This document shows positions 1-7,158 of a stretch of DNA of 18,521 nt, one piece after another (the first letter of the stretch is position 1; every line of letters starts with the position of its first letter). Location: contig CAKULE010000022.1 in the NCBI GenBank assembly GCA_934667095.1, positions 1 to 18,521 on the forward strand, written 5' to 3'. Source of the stretch: an uncultured Oscillospiraceae bacterium. GTDB lineage: Bacteria > Bacillota > Clostridia > Oscillospirales > Oscillospiraceae. The translations under genes were made by a program, and so were the position numbers. The notes beneath the pieces were generated by a model, which was given only the letters and a program-made list of their open reading frames with translations, did not search any database and was not told the origin of the DNA.

Positions 1-103
1 TGCCCTGAAGAAGGCCGGCCTGCTGACCGACCTCGATGGCCTCGTTCTGTCTGCCAACATCACCCGTGAGCAGGCCGCTCAGCTGGCTTGGAACGCCATG
101 AAC
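1..103 (+). repeat. Left copy of inverted SLH-coding repeat
   Basis: This block encodes the end of an SLH domain and matches the reverse complement of 18419-18521 at about 88 percent by eye, including an unbroken 28-nt identity (62-89 against 18433-18460). Both copies begin one base before the same codon. It is probably the inner edge of a longer inverted repeat continuing outside the window. Confidence 0.75.
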
Positions 104-2032
104 TATGTCCCCGGCGGCAACGCCAAGGAGTACGTGGTCACCAAGGGTGACGAGGAGCTGTACCGCGGCACCGATGCCACCACCGCTCTGCTGATGAAGG
201 CTTCCGAGACCGGCACCACTCTGAAGCTCGAGCCCACCAACACCGGCTCCATCGCTGACGTTGTCTACAACGTGAAGCAGTCCTCCAAGACCGATGCTTT
301 TGGCCGTACCTCCACCACCTACGTGGACAAGGACAACGCTAAGAAGGTCTATGCTTCTTTCGCTGCTACCCCCGTGCTGACCTACACCACCGCTGTCAAC
401 CCCGTCAAGATCGCCACCACTCTGGGCGCCACCACCTCTGAGGGTGTGGAGCTGACTGTTATCACCAACGGCCGCCCCGCCGCTGCTGAAACCGTCAAGC
501 GCGGCGAGACCAAGACCGACATCGGCGGCCAGGGCACCCTGGTTGAGGTCTACAAGACCGCTGCCGGCAAGTACAATGTTGTCGTCATCGAGACCTTCGT
601 GAAGAAGCTGGGCAAGAACGACGTTGTCGCCGCCAAGCCCGCTACCACTTCCGAGGATGCTAAGGCCGCCCACGTTGTCCTGGAGACCGGTCTGACCTAT
701 GACACCACCGCCTTCAAGGCTGGCGACGTGGTCCTGTACACCAAGAGCACCGAGAACGGCACCGATTACAGCGTCGTCAACGTGGTCAAGGCCGACAGCT
801 CCGTGGGTAAGATCACCGCGACTGCCGCTGACTACTTCCGTGTTGACGGTGCTAAGGTTGTCAAGAGCGCTCACGCCAAGTACACCAGCACTGCCACCAC
901 TCCCGTTGCGAACAGCGAGTGGAATGGTACCAACTCCCCCATCGTGGCCAACGCTACTCAGGCTGTGAGCTTCTTCTACGACAACTATGGCAACGTGATC
1001 TACGCCGAGCGTGGCGCTGCCGCTGCCGCTACTGTTGAGGATCAGTACATCTACGTCCTCGCCAGCGCTGCCAGCGTTACGAAGGATGGCGACGGCCTGT
1101 TCGATGAGGGCAACACCGATGCTCTGGCTCAGGCTAAGGTTCTGAATCTGGAGACTGGTAAGGTCGAGGTTGTTGATCTGGCTGTTGTGAAGAACACTGC
1201 CGGCCAGCCTGTGTATGCCACCAGAACTGGCGCTGCTTCTGCTAAGACTGTTACTACGACCAATGGGCCCACGGATTCTGTGTTCTCTGTTGGCCTCCAC
1301 AAGTTCGTCAAGCTGGAGAATGGCACCTATGCCATCGAGACCGGCGCTGCCGAGACCGGCGAGTCCATCACTCTCGAGAAGGGTTCTGCCAAGGCTGACA
1401 ACTACTATCTGACTGCCAAGACCGTGCTGACCGTGGTTGATTATACGCTCGATAGCACTGGTGCGATCACCGGTGCCACCGTGACCAACGCTACCGGTTA
1501 CGCCAACTTTGCTGATGCCACTTACGCTGGCGCCATCGTGACCGCCGACGACAGCAATTTCGTCAGCAGCATTCTGGTCGTCAAGGCCAAGGCTGATGTC
1601 ACCACTGCTGCCAACTATGCCTTCTACAAGGGCGTTGGCGAGACCGATGTGGACGGCAAGACCTACTATGAGTTCTATGTCAACGGCGAGGTCGTTTCCT
1701 ATGTCGATAACGACGGCAAGTACGATGGCAGCAACGCTTGGGCTACTGGCAAGGTCTACGATCTGACCGTCAATGCTACCGCTGGCACCGTCACCGGTGT
1801 TGAGAAGACCGCTGAGGTCACTGGCACGGTGAAGGCTGTCGAGAGCGAGTACATGCTCGTTGACCAGGGCGGCACTACCAAGCTGGTCTACTTCGCTTCT
1901 GCCTACACTGTTGTGGACGGCACCACCAAGGCAATCACCGAGTTCGCTGTGGGCGACACCGTTGCTTGCTATAGCAGCAAGACCGTCTCTGCAAATGTTC
2001 TCGAGGCCGTTGACTTCATCGTTGTCGGCTAA
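1..2032 (+). CDS. SLH-domain surface (S-layer-like) protein, 5' truncated
   Basis: The gene runs in from the left edge; the first whole codon is at position 2 and 676 residues are visible. The first 32 residues are the end of an SLH domain, which holds secreted proteins on cell-wall polymers; the typical TREQAAQLAWNAM segment sits just before the ATG at 98. That ATG is an internal methionine, not the start. The rest is a long Thr/Ala/Val/Gly-rich, beta-strand-like ectodomain with no transmembrane segment and only one cysteine near the C-terminus. A GSIADVVY motif (245-268) is shared with the SLH protein at the other end of the window, after which similarity fades. Codon choice is narrow (GCT, CTG, AAG, CGT, ACC), unlike the internal genes and as expected for an abundant protein. 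Promoter and signal peptide lie outside the window. It ends at a strong shared terminator. Structural S-layer or adhesin role is inferred; no enzyme domain is recognised. Confidence 0.85.
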   Translation, partial: ALKKAGLLTDLDGLVLSANITREQAAQLAWNAMNYVPGGNAKEYVVTKGDEELYRGTDATTALLMKASETGTTLKLEPTNTGSIADVVYNVKQSSKTDAFGRTSTTYVDKDNAKKVYASFAATPVLTYTTAVNPVKIATTLGATTSEGVELTVITNGRPAAAETVKRGETKTDIGGQGTLVEVYKTAAGKYNVVVIETFVKKLGKNDVVAAKPATTSEDAKAAHVVLETGLTYDTTAFKAGDVVLYTKSTENGTDYSVVNVVKADSSVGKITATAADYFRVDGAKVVKSAHAKYTSTATTPVANSEWNGTNSPIVANATQAVSFFYDNYGNVIYAERGAAAAATVEDQYIYVLASAASVTKDGDGLFDEGNTDALAQAKVLNLETGKVEVVDLAVVKNTAGQPVYATRTGAASAKTVTTTNGPTDSVFSVGLHKFVKLENGTYAIETGAAETGESITLEKGSAKADNYYLTAKTVLTVVDYTLDSTGAITGATVTNATGYANFADATYAGAIVTADDSNFVSSILVVKAKADVTTAANYAFYKGVGETDVDGKTYYEFYVNGEVVSYVDNDGKYDGSNAWATGKVYDLTVNATAGTVTGVEKTAEVTGTVKAVESEYMLVDQGGTTKLVYFASAYTVVDGTTKAITEFAVGDTVACYSSKTVSANVLEAVDFIVVG

Positions 2033-2070
2033 TTTCTCCTGAGATTAGCTCTGCGCTGATCAAAAAATGC

Positions 2071-2108
2071 AAAAAAGCTCCCTGCGCCCCGGCGCAGGGA
2101 GCTTTTTT
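2071..2108. terminator. Bidirectional intrinsic terminator
   Basis: An 11-bp perfect GC-rich stem (2077-2087 with 2092-2102) encloses a 4-nt loop. Six A precede it and six T follow it, so it can end transcription from both sides: the SLH gene on plus and the phage-tail-like gene on minus, whose stop lies about 10 nt away. Confidence 0.93.
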
Positions 2109-2112
2109 GCAC

Positions 2113-2568
2113 TCAGCCGATTGCGAAATAGTAGTACGTCCGCCCGTTCAGATTGAGCTGATAAACCGCTCCGCCATTGATGTCGTAGCTGCCGGAGGTG
2201 GTGTGCGCCCCCGCCACGTACCACGACAGGCCGTCCTCTGCCCACGTCACGGTCTGCTCCACGTTGACGAGGCCGGGGGCGCCGTGCTTGGCGCCGTAGC
2301 CCTTGGCGCAGCCGCCCACGAAGGCGCAGGAGTAGCCCTCGCCCATGACCAGCAGGAATTTGGGGCGGAAGCCCAGCGTCAGGGCGCAGGGGCTGTCCGC
2401 GCCTGAGCCGCCGGTACCGGTGTAGCTGCCCGCGGCGGTGCGCACGGCCGTGCCGGCCAGCGCGGCCAGCAGGCCCTCCACCGCGCGGGTGTTGGCGTTG
2501 ATGGGGTCCGGGGAAAAGTCGTCGCTGTTTTCGATGAGTTTGAGCTGATAAGTTTCGGTCTGTTTCAT
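2113..2568 (-). CDS. Phage-tail-like hypothetical protein (orphan)
   Basis: This is a 151-residue protein. The start at 2568 is chosen because a GGGAGG ribosome site lies 7 nt upstream; an ATG six bases earlier is too close to that site, and an in-frame start still further upstream would add 19 unlikely residues. The N-terminus (MKQTETYQLKLIE, then an SP-NAN motif) resembles the opening of many Firmicute prophage tail or tail-fibre proteins. The C-terminal half (GFRPKFLLVMGEG, later LNLNGRTYYYFAIG) looks like the small beta domain at the tips of such proteins. No other phage gene is nearby. It lies 94 nt downstream of the hydrolase on the same strand, past that gene's terminator, and I see no convincing promoter of its own, so it may depend on read-through. 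It could be a prophage relic or a domesticated surface-binding protein. The family match is from memory and moderate. Confidence 0.7.
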   Translation of the reverse strand: MKQTETYQLKLIENSDDFSPDPINANTRAVEGLLAALAGTAVRTAAGSYTGTGGSGADSPCALTLGFRPKFLLVMGEGYSCAFVGGCAKGYGAKHGAPGLVNVEQTVTWAEDGLSWYVAGAHTTSGSYDINGGAVYQLNLNGRTYYYFAIG

Positions 2569-2623
2569 GTGCATCCCTCCCGAAAGGAGGCGGACAGCGC
2601 GGGACAGTTGCATGTTTGGGTGC

Positions 2624-2655
2624 AAAAAAGAAGGGCTCCCCGGTGTGGGGAGCCC
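2624..2655 (-). terminator. Intrinsic terminator of the hydrolase gene
   Basis: A 9-bp perfect stem (2633-2641 with 2647-2655) and 5-nt loop is followed, reading minus, by a T-rich tract made by the A run at 2624-2632. It starts about 8 nt after the hydrolase stop. Confidence 0.9.
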
Positions 2656-2662
2656 TTTTGTG

Positions 2663-3613
2663 TTACAATTCCAGCAGGAACCGCGCTGCGGAGGTCATGG
2701 CCGCGGCCGCCTTGCGCAGGGGGAACATCTGGTAGACATGCCACATGCCCTCGGCCACCTCCAACCGGCAGGGCACGGCGGCGGCCCGGAGCTTTTCGTA
2801 CAGGGCGGCGGAGTCGGAGTAGAGCAGTTCGTGGTCTCCCACCTGAATGAGGGTGGGAGGGAAGCCGGCAAAGTTCCCGAGGAGGGGGGAGAGGTCTGGG
2901 GAGGCAAAGTCGGCGTTCCCGGCGTAGGCCGCCCGGGCGGCGGCGATATAGCCGGGGGTAAGCATGGGGTCGATGTCGGCGCGCTCGGCATAGGACGGGC
3001 CGGACATGGTCATGTCGGTCCACGGGGACATGAGGAGCATGGCTCCGGGCAGCCTGCGGCCCGCGGAGCGCAGCCGGCGGCACAGGGCAAGGGCCAGATT
3101 GCCGCCGGCGGAGTCCCCGGCAAGGACGATGTGCTCCGCGCCGTAGCCGTGGAGCATGAGGTAGTCCCAGGCCCGGAGGGCGTCCTCCAGTGCGGCGGGG
3201 TAGAGGTGCTCCGGGGCGAGGCGGTACTCAAAGGAGAGGGTGTCATACCCCGTGGCATGGGTCAGCTTGGAGGCCAGCACCCGGGAGTAGCCCAGATTGC
3301 CGCTGGTGTAGCCGCCGCCGTGGCAGTAGAGAATGGCGTGGCGCCCGCCGTGCGGGGCTTTCAGGCGGCACCAGGCGGCCTTCATACCGGCAAGGTCGAA
3401 CTCTTCCCACGTCAGGCCGGCGGAGGGGGCGGTGAGGCGGCCCAGAATGTCCTGACTGCGGCGCTGGCGGGAGAGCTCTTCCGGAGTCATGGCGTCGGGC
3501 TGGGCAGCGCTGTGCAGGGCCTTCAGGGCCCGCATGGTGGGGGCCAGCCGGTGGAGCTCGGCGGCGTGGTGGGCGTCCTGAGGGGTATCTTTTGGGCGGA
3601 TGCGAAAGGGCAT
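2663..3613 (-). CDS. Alpha/beta hydrolase, HSL-type esterase/lipase
   Basis: This 316-residue protein is close to full length for the hormone-sensitive-lipase (family IV) esterases, serine hydrolases of short-chain acyl esters. The oxyanion-hole motif HGGG is at residues 98-101, the nucleophile elbow GDSAGG at 166-171 (Ser168), the likely acid is Asp260 in VGDHELL, and the catalytic histidine is His292 in GMWHVYQ. No signal peptide or membrane segment is seen, so it is probably cytoplasmic. The start at 3613 has AAAGGAGG about 9 nt upstream. It is divergently transcribed from an acyltransferase operon with a promoter for each direction in 137 bp between them, which suggests linked roles: making and breaking an ester on the same kind of substrate. 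Fold and catalytic residues are secure; the substrate is unknown. Confidence 0.93.
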   Translation of the reverse strand: MPFRIRPKDTPQDAHHAAELHRLAPTMRALKALHSAAQPDAMTPEELSRQRRSQDILGRLTAPSAGLTWEEFDLAGMKAAWCRLKAPHGGRHAILYCHGGGYTSGNLGYSRVLASKLTHATGYDTLSFEYRLAPEHLYPAALEDALRAWDYLMLHGYGAEHIVLAGDSAGGNLALALCRRLRSAGRRLPGAMLLMSPWTDMTMSGPSYAERADIDPMLTPGYIAAARAAYAGNADFASPDLSPLLGNFAGFPPTLIQVGDHELLYSDSAALYEKLRAAAVPCRLEVAEGMWHVYQMFPLRKAAAAMTSAARFLLEL

Positions 3614-3652
3614 GGGTGGCGTCCTCCTTTGCGGATGGTAGGATCTGAGTTC

Positions 3653-3681
3653 ATTCTACCATACATTGGGCAAAAAAGCAA
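3653..3681 (-). promoter_or_regulatory. Sigma-A-type promoter for the hydrolase
   Basis: Reading minus, a -35 TTGCTT (3676-3681) and a -10 TAGAAT (3653-3658) are separated by exactly 17 nt, with a TG extended -10 dinucleotide in place. Transcription should begin near 3646, about 33 nt before the start codon. Confidence 0.75.
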
Positions 3682-3694
3682 AGGCGGCTTTGTG

Positions 3695-3723
3695 TTGCGC
3701 GGCGGGGCGGAGCGTGCTACAAT
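3695..3723 (+). promoter_or_regulatory. Sigma-A-type promoter for the acyltransferase operon
   Basis: A -35 TTGCGC (3695-3700) and a -10 TACAAT (3718-3723) are separated by 17 nt, with an extended -10 TG at 3715-3716. The -35 lies only 13 nt from the -35 of the divergent hydrolase promoter, so polymerase or a regulator on one could affect the other. Confidence 0.75.
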
Positions 3724-3750
3724 AGAAAGGATCTGACGGGAGGTGAGGGC

Positions 3751-5025
3751 ATGAAGCGGGAACGGCCCCAGTGGTACAAGATGGACAGCGCGGGGATCCT
3801 GTATTCCTCCATCCAGAAGGAGAGCTACTCGGCCACCTACCGGTTCTCCGCCGTGATGGCGGAGAACGTGGACCCGGAGGCCCTTCAGCGGGCGGTGGAC
3901 CGCACCATGCCCCGATTCCCCGGCTTCGGCATGCGCATCCGCCGGGGGATGTTCTGGCATTACTTTGAGCCCAACCACGCTCCCGGCCCCTTCGTGAAGG
4001 AGGATGTGTCCGACCCCTGCCAGCCCTTCCGCTTTTCGGAGGACAATCGCTGGCTGGTGCGGTTCTACCATTACCACAAGCGCATCTCCATCGAGGTGTT
4101 CCACGCTGTGTCCGACGGAGCGGGGGCGCTGACCTTTTTCCGTGCGCTGCTGGCGGAATACCTGCGCCAGCGGGGGTATGATATCCCGGCGGGAGAGGGC
4201 GTGGCCGATCTGGACGCACCGCCCCGGCGGGAGGAGATGGAGGACGCTTACAGCCGCTATGCCGGGCACTACGCCGCGGGCCTCCACCGTATCCCCACGG
4301 CCTACGCCAGCCTCGGCACGCCGGAGCCCTTCTACACCTTCCACGTGACCATGGGCTTTCTCCCGCTGGACCGGCTGAAGGAGACGGCGGCGGCCTACGG
4401 CGCGTCGGTGACGGAATATCTGGCGGCGGTCCTCATCCACGTGCTGCTGGAGAAGCAGGCCCGGGAGCACCACCGCCGGCCCAGGCCGGTGGCGCTGGCC
4501 GTGCCCATCAACCTGCGGGCCTTTTTCCCCAGCGAGACCCTGCGCAACTTCATTACCACCGTGCGGCCATATATCGACCCCGCGCTGGGGGAGTACAGCT
4601 TTCCTGAGATCGTGGCTCAGGTGCGCCACTATATGAAGCTGCACATCAACCGGCAGGAGCTGCGGGCCTCCTTCACCGGCAACGTGCGTTTTACGGAGAA
4701 CCGCCTGCTCCAGCTGGTACCGCTGTTCATCAAGACGCCGGTGATGTCCCTGAACTACCGGCTCCATGCCGTGGTGCCCTACACCTGCACCTTCACCAAC
4801 CCCGGGGCCTTTACCGTGCCGGAGGCCATGCGCCCCCACATCCAGCGGATGGAGGTTATTCTGGGGCAGGCCATCGTGCCCCGGTGCCACTGCGCCTCCA
4901 TCAGCTACGGCAACACCATGGAGATCACCTTTGCCGGCACTCAGGCGGAGACCGAGACCGAGCGGGACTTCTTCCGCTTTCTGGTCCGTCAGGGCATCCC
5001 GGTAGAGATCGAGAGCAACCGATGA
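3751..5025 (+). CDS. Condensation/alcohol-acetyltransferase-fold acyltransferase
   Basis: This 424-residue protein has the layout of the CoA-dependent acyltransferase superfamily (condensation domains, PapA-like and alcohol acetyltransferases). The N-terminal half resembles the usual 'substrate-competition' start, and the catalytic HxxxDG motif is present as HAVSDG (His118, Asp122, Gly123), preceded by Phe where many relatives have a first His. The second half carries the matching lobe (about residues 200-420). No signal peptide or membrane segment is visible. GGGAGGTG lies just upstream of the ATG at 3751, and a good promoter precedes it. The next gene starts 14 nt after the stop, so the two are an operon. 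Such enzymes join an acyl group to an alcohol or amine; here a lipid or cell-envelope glycoconjugate acceptor is inferred from the membrane partner and the divergent esterase. The exact family and substrate are not determined. Confidence 0.8.
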   Translation: MKRERPQWYKMDSAGILYSSIQKESYSATYRFSAVMAENVDPEALQRAVDRTMPRFPGFGMRIRRGMFWHYFEPNHAPGPFVKEDVSDPCQPFRFSEDNRWLVRFYHYHKRISIEVFHAVSDGAGALTFFRALLAEYLRQRGYDIPAGEGVADLDAPPRREEMEDAYSRYAGHYAAGLHRIPTAYASLGTPEPFYTFHVTMGFLPLDRLKETAAAYGASVTEYLAAVLIHVLLEKQAREHHRRPRPVALAVPINLRAFFPSETLRNFITTVRPYIDPALGEYSFPEIVAQVRHYMKLHINRQELRASFTGNVRFTENRLLQLVPLFIKTPVMSLNYRLHAVVPYTCTFTNPGAFTVPEAMRPHIQRMEVILGQAIVPRCHCASISYGNTMEITFAGTQAETETERDFFRFLVRQGIPVEIESNR

Positions 5026-5039
5026 AAGGAGGGCCTGCC

Positions 5040-5741
5040 ATGCCCTACTGCGTGAACTGCGGTGTCAAGCTGGACCCGGACGCCGAGACCTGTCCCCTGT
5101 GCCACACCCTCGTGTGGCACCCGGAGGACCACACCCCCGCCGAGACGCCCTATTTCCCCACCAAGCCCGCCGTGGTGGAGCCGGTGTCCAGACGGGTGCT
5201 GGGGGCAGTGCTGTCCTCCATGCTGGCCAGCGTGGCCATATGCTGCGGGGTCATCAATCTCATCTTTCCCACGCCCCACTCGTGGTCGCTGTTCGTGATC
5301 GGGGCGGCCATCCTGCTGTGGATCTGGTTCGTGCTGCCCCTGTTCGCCCCCCGTATCCCCATCTCCCTGCGGCTGACCATGGACGTGGCTGTCATCGGCG
5401 TGTACCTGCTGCTGGTGGCCGCGGGGGAGAACGGCTGGAGCTGGTTCAAGGCGCTGGTGCTGCCGATCCTGGCGGTGGCCTGCGTGGACGTGTTCCTGCT
5501 GAGCTTCCTGCTGCGTGGCGGGCGGCGGTCCATCCTCACCACGGCGGCCCTGTCCATCGGGGCCGCAGGGCTGTTCGCCATGGGGGTGGAGTTCTTTCTG
5601 GACCTGTACCTCCGGGGTCATTGGCAGCCCACGTGGTCCCTCATCGTGATCGTTATCTGCGTGGGACTGATCATCCCCCTGGTCATCATCCGCCGGGTGC
5701 CCTTCCTGCGGGAAGAGGTCCGGCGCCGGTTCAGCCTGTAA
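5040..5741 (+). CDS. Zinc-ribbon polytopic membrane protein, DUF6320-like
   Basis: A 233-residue protein begins at 5040 behind GAAAGGAGG, 14 nt after the acyltransferase stop. It opens with a short zinc ribbon (CxxC at Cys4/Cys7 and Cys18/Cys21), followed by a Pro-rich linker and about six hydrophobic segments between residues 50 and 225. A basic tail (EEVRRRFSL) ends it. The pattern matches the DUF6320 family, which I recall as often lying next to alcohol-acetyltransferase-like and alpha/beta hydrolase genes in clostridia. The ribbon would face the cytoplasm and may recruit or regulate the acyltransferase at the membrane; that is inference. No transporter or enzyme signature is seen in the membrane part. 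It ends the operon at a strong terminator. Confidence 0.85.
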   Translation: MPYCVNCGVKLDPDAETCPLCHTLVWHPEDHTPAETPYFPTKPAVVEPVSRRVLGAVLSSMLASVAICCGVINLIFPTPHSWSLFVIGAAILLWIWFVLPLFAPRIPISLRLTMDVAVIGVYLLLVAAGENGWSWFKALVLPILAVACVDVFLLSFLLRGGRRSILTTAALSIGAAGLFAMGVEFFLDLYLRGHWQPTWSLIVIVICVGLIIPLVIIRRVPFLREEVRRRFSL

Positions 5742-5745
5742 CAGC

Positions 5746-5785
5746 AAGCTCCCCTCCGCACCGAATGGTGCGGAGGGGAGCTTTT
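5746..5785 (+). terminator. Intrinsic terminator of the acyltransferase operon
   Basis: A 17-bp perfect stem (5746-5762 with 5767-5783), a GAAT loop and a short T run (5782-5785) begin 5 nt after the stop codon of the zinc-ribbon gene. Confidence 0.92.
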
Positions 5786-5805
5786 CGGTCTCGGGGCAGG
5801 GGAAC

Positions 5806-6159
5806 TCAGTCGTTGTTTGGCCTGATCTCCACGGTCCTCCCGCCGAGACCCTCGTAGATGCGGTGGGAGATGGACAGCACCGTGCGCCCTGTAGAGGCCC
5901 AGCGCCGGTCCGGCCCACCAGCGTGACCTGCCCCCCTGCTTTACGGTCATGGAGAAGTCCCGCAGCACGGGCTGCTCCCCATAGCCGAAGGTCACGTGGG
6001 ACAGGACCACACCCCCCGGGCGGGTACCTCACGCTCCGGCGGGATGGTGCGCTCCGGCTGGGTCAGGAAGGCATCGATGGGCTTCGCCCCCGCCATGGCC
6101 CCGGCGATCTGGCTGCCGCCGAGGATATCGGCAAGGCACTGGGATAGCCGCCCCTCATG
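5806..6159 (-). pseudogene. Remnant of an ABC exporter (fused TMD-NBD type), frameshifted and deleted
   Basis: Reading minus, three frames together spell a decayed multidrug-type ABC exporter. From 6159 one frame gives the end of the transmembrane domain and linker (LSQCLADILGGSQIAGAMAG, then a PERTIPPEREVPAR stretch). Near the C6 run at 6012-6017 the sense moves to a second frame reading VVLSHVTFGYGEQPVLRDF, the A-loop region of a nucleotide-binding domain. Near a second C6 run at 5931-5936 it moves again to TLVGRTGAG, a Walker A whose lysine is missing. About 10 nt later the sequence jumps to RTVLSISHRIYEG, resembling the H-loop region, and ends at a TGA (5806-5808). The Q-loop, signature and Walker B are therefore deleted. 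The 5' part is also absent. It is non-functional as an ATPase; some frameshifts could be sequencing errors in C runs, but the deletion could not. Confidence 0.8.
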
Positions 6160-6239
6160 TGCATCGTTGTATGTACCTGCATCATAACCAAACACAGAAG
6201 ATGTCAAGGACGGTTTTACCCTGTTCGCCCGCTTTCTGG

Positions 6240-6268
6240 TTGACAGGCCCGCTCCGCTGTGATAGTAT
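6240..6268 (+). promoter_or_regulatory. Near-consensus promoter of the MacB-like ABC operon
   Basis: A perfect -35 TTGACA (6240-6245) is followed after 17 nt by a -10 TAGTAT (6263-6268). This is the best sigma-A promoter in the window. Transcription should start near 6275, inside the palindrome at 6271-6293, which suggests a strong promoter kept off by a repressor. Confidence 0.85.
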
Positions 6269-6270
6269 GG

Positions 6271-6293
6271 CTGTACTAACCGAATTAGTACAG
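6271..6293. promoter_or_regulatory. Palindromic operator overlapping the ABC operon start site
   Basis: The arms CTGTACTAA (6271-6279) and TTAGTACAG (6285-6293) are a perfect 9-bp inverted repeat around a 5-nt centre. The palindrome starts 2 nt after the -10 box, the usual place for a repressor site. TGTACTA-type half-sites recall YtrA-subfamily GntR repressors that control ABC transporters; this is from memory and inferred, and no regulator gene is in the window. Confidence 0.75.
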
Positions 6294-6434
6294 TCGGACG
6301 AAAATTTTTTCAGCAGGCCCATATTTTCGAAGAAAAACCGGAACCTTCCGCTCCGGTCCTCCGTCTAAGCTATATACCCAACGGCCGGGCCCCGAAATCG
6401 GCCCGTGCCCCGCACCCGAAAGGAGCTGAATGCC
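6294..6434 (+). other. Untranslated leader of the ABC operon
   Basis: About 140 nt separate the operator from the ATPase start codon. A weak 7-bp stem (6299-6305 with 6323-6329) and a 6-bp stem (6337-6342 with 6352-6357) can be drawn, but neither is followed by a T run on the plus strand, and no riboswitch class is recognised. Confidence 0.3.
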
Positions 6435-7157
6435 ATGGCGGATGCCGTCATCCAAGGCCGCCCGCTGATCGAAGTCAAGAATGTCCGCAAGGAATACCCC
6501 ATGGGAGACGAGGTGGTGGTCGCCCTGAAGCGTATCAACCTCTCCATCCGAAGGGGGGAGATCTGCTGCATCTTCGGCACCTCCGGCTCCGGTAAGAGCA
6601 CTCTGCTGAACCAGCTGGCCGGCATGGAGAAGCCCACCCGGGGGGAGGTGCTCATCGGCGGGGTGCCCATCACCCGGCTGAGCGAGAACGAGCTGGCCAC
6701 CTTCCGGCAGGAGCACATCGGCTTCGTTTTTCAGGCGTACAACCTGCTGCCCAACCTCACCGCCACAGAGAACGTGGCCCTGCCGCTGATGTTCCGCGGT
6801 GTGCCCAAGGAGGTGCGGGACAAGGCGGCCCGGTCCATGCTGAAGCGGGTGGGCCTGCCCAACCGGCTGGACCATTTCCCCAGCCAGATGTCCGGCGGCC
6901 AGCAGCAGCGGGTGGGCATTGCCCGGGCCTTCATCGCCCGGCCGGAGGTGGTCTTTGCCGACGAGCCCACGGGCAACCTGGACTCCCGCACCACCGTGGA
7001 GGTCATGGAAATGATCTGCGGCTTTGCCCGGAAATACAACCAGACCATCATCCTCGTGTCCCACGACCCGGAGATGGCCTCCTACGCCGACCGGATCGTC
7101 ACCCTGAAGGACGGCGAGATCATCAGCGACGAACGAAAAAATAAGGAGAGTGCCTGA
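6435..7157 (+). CDS. ABC transporter ATP-binding protein, MacB/LolD type
   Basis: This 240-residue ATPase has all the motifs of its class: Walker A GTSGSGKST (48-56), Q-loop Gln100, signature MSGGQ (152-156), Walker B with catalytic Glu177 in FADEPTGNLDS, and H-loop His210. The FADEPTGNLD form and length are typical of MacB/LolD/FtsE-like transporters, which use ATP to drive mechanical movement in a partner permease rather than to pump through the membrane domains. The start at 6435 is chosen because AAAGGAG lies about 9 nt upstream; the in-frame codon at 6405 has no such site. It is the first gene of a three-gene operon, with one base between its stop and the next start, and is preceded by a strong promoter and palindromic operator. 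The cargo is unknown. Confidence 0.96.
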   Translation: MADAVIQGRPLIEVKNVRKEYPMGDEVVVALKRINLSIRRGEICCIFGTSGSGKSTLLNQLAGMEKPTRGEVLIGGVPITRLSENELATFRQEHIGFVFQAYNLLPNLTATENVALPLMFRGVPKEVRDKAARSMLKRVGLPNRLDHFPSQMSGGQQQRVGIARAFIARPEVVFADEPTGNLDSRTTVEVMEMICGFARKYNQTIILVSHDPEMASYADRIVTLKDGEIISDERKNKESA

Positions 7158-7158
7158 T

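Noticed and set aside
2567..3736. A 389-codon plus-strand frame opposite the hydrolase.
   Set aside because: The hydrolase on minus has complete catalytic motifs, a ribosome site, a promoter and a terminator; the plus frame has a Gly/Val-rich shadow composition.
3523..4890. A 455-codon minus-strand frame opposite the acyltransferase.
   Set aside because: It overlaps both the hydrolase start and the acyltransferase, lacks a ribosome site and has a shadow-like His/Gly/Val composition.
6337..6357. A hairpin which on the minus strand is followed by a T-rich run, resembling a terminator.
   Set aside because: The stem is only 6 bp with a 9-nt loop, and no minus-strand gene ends there.
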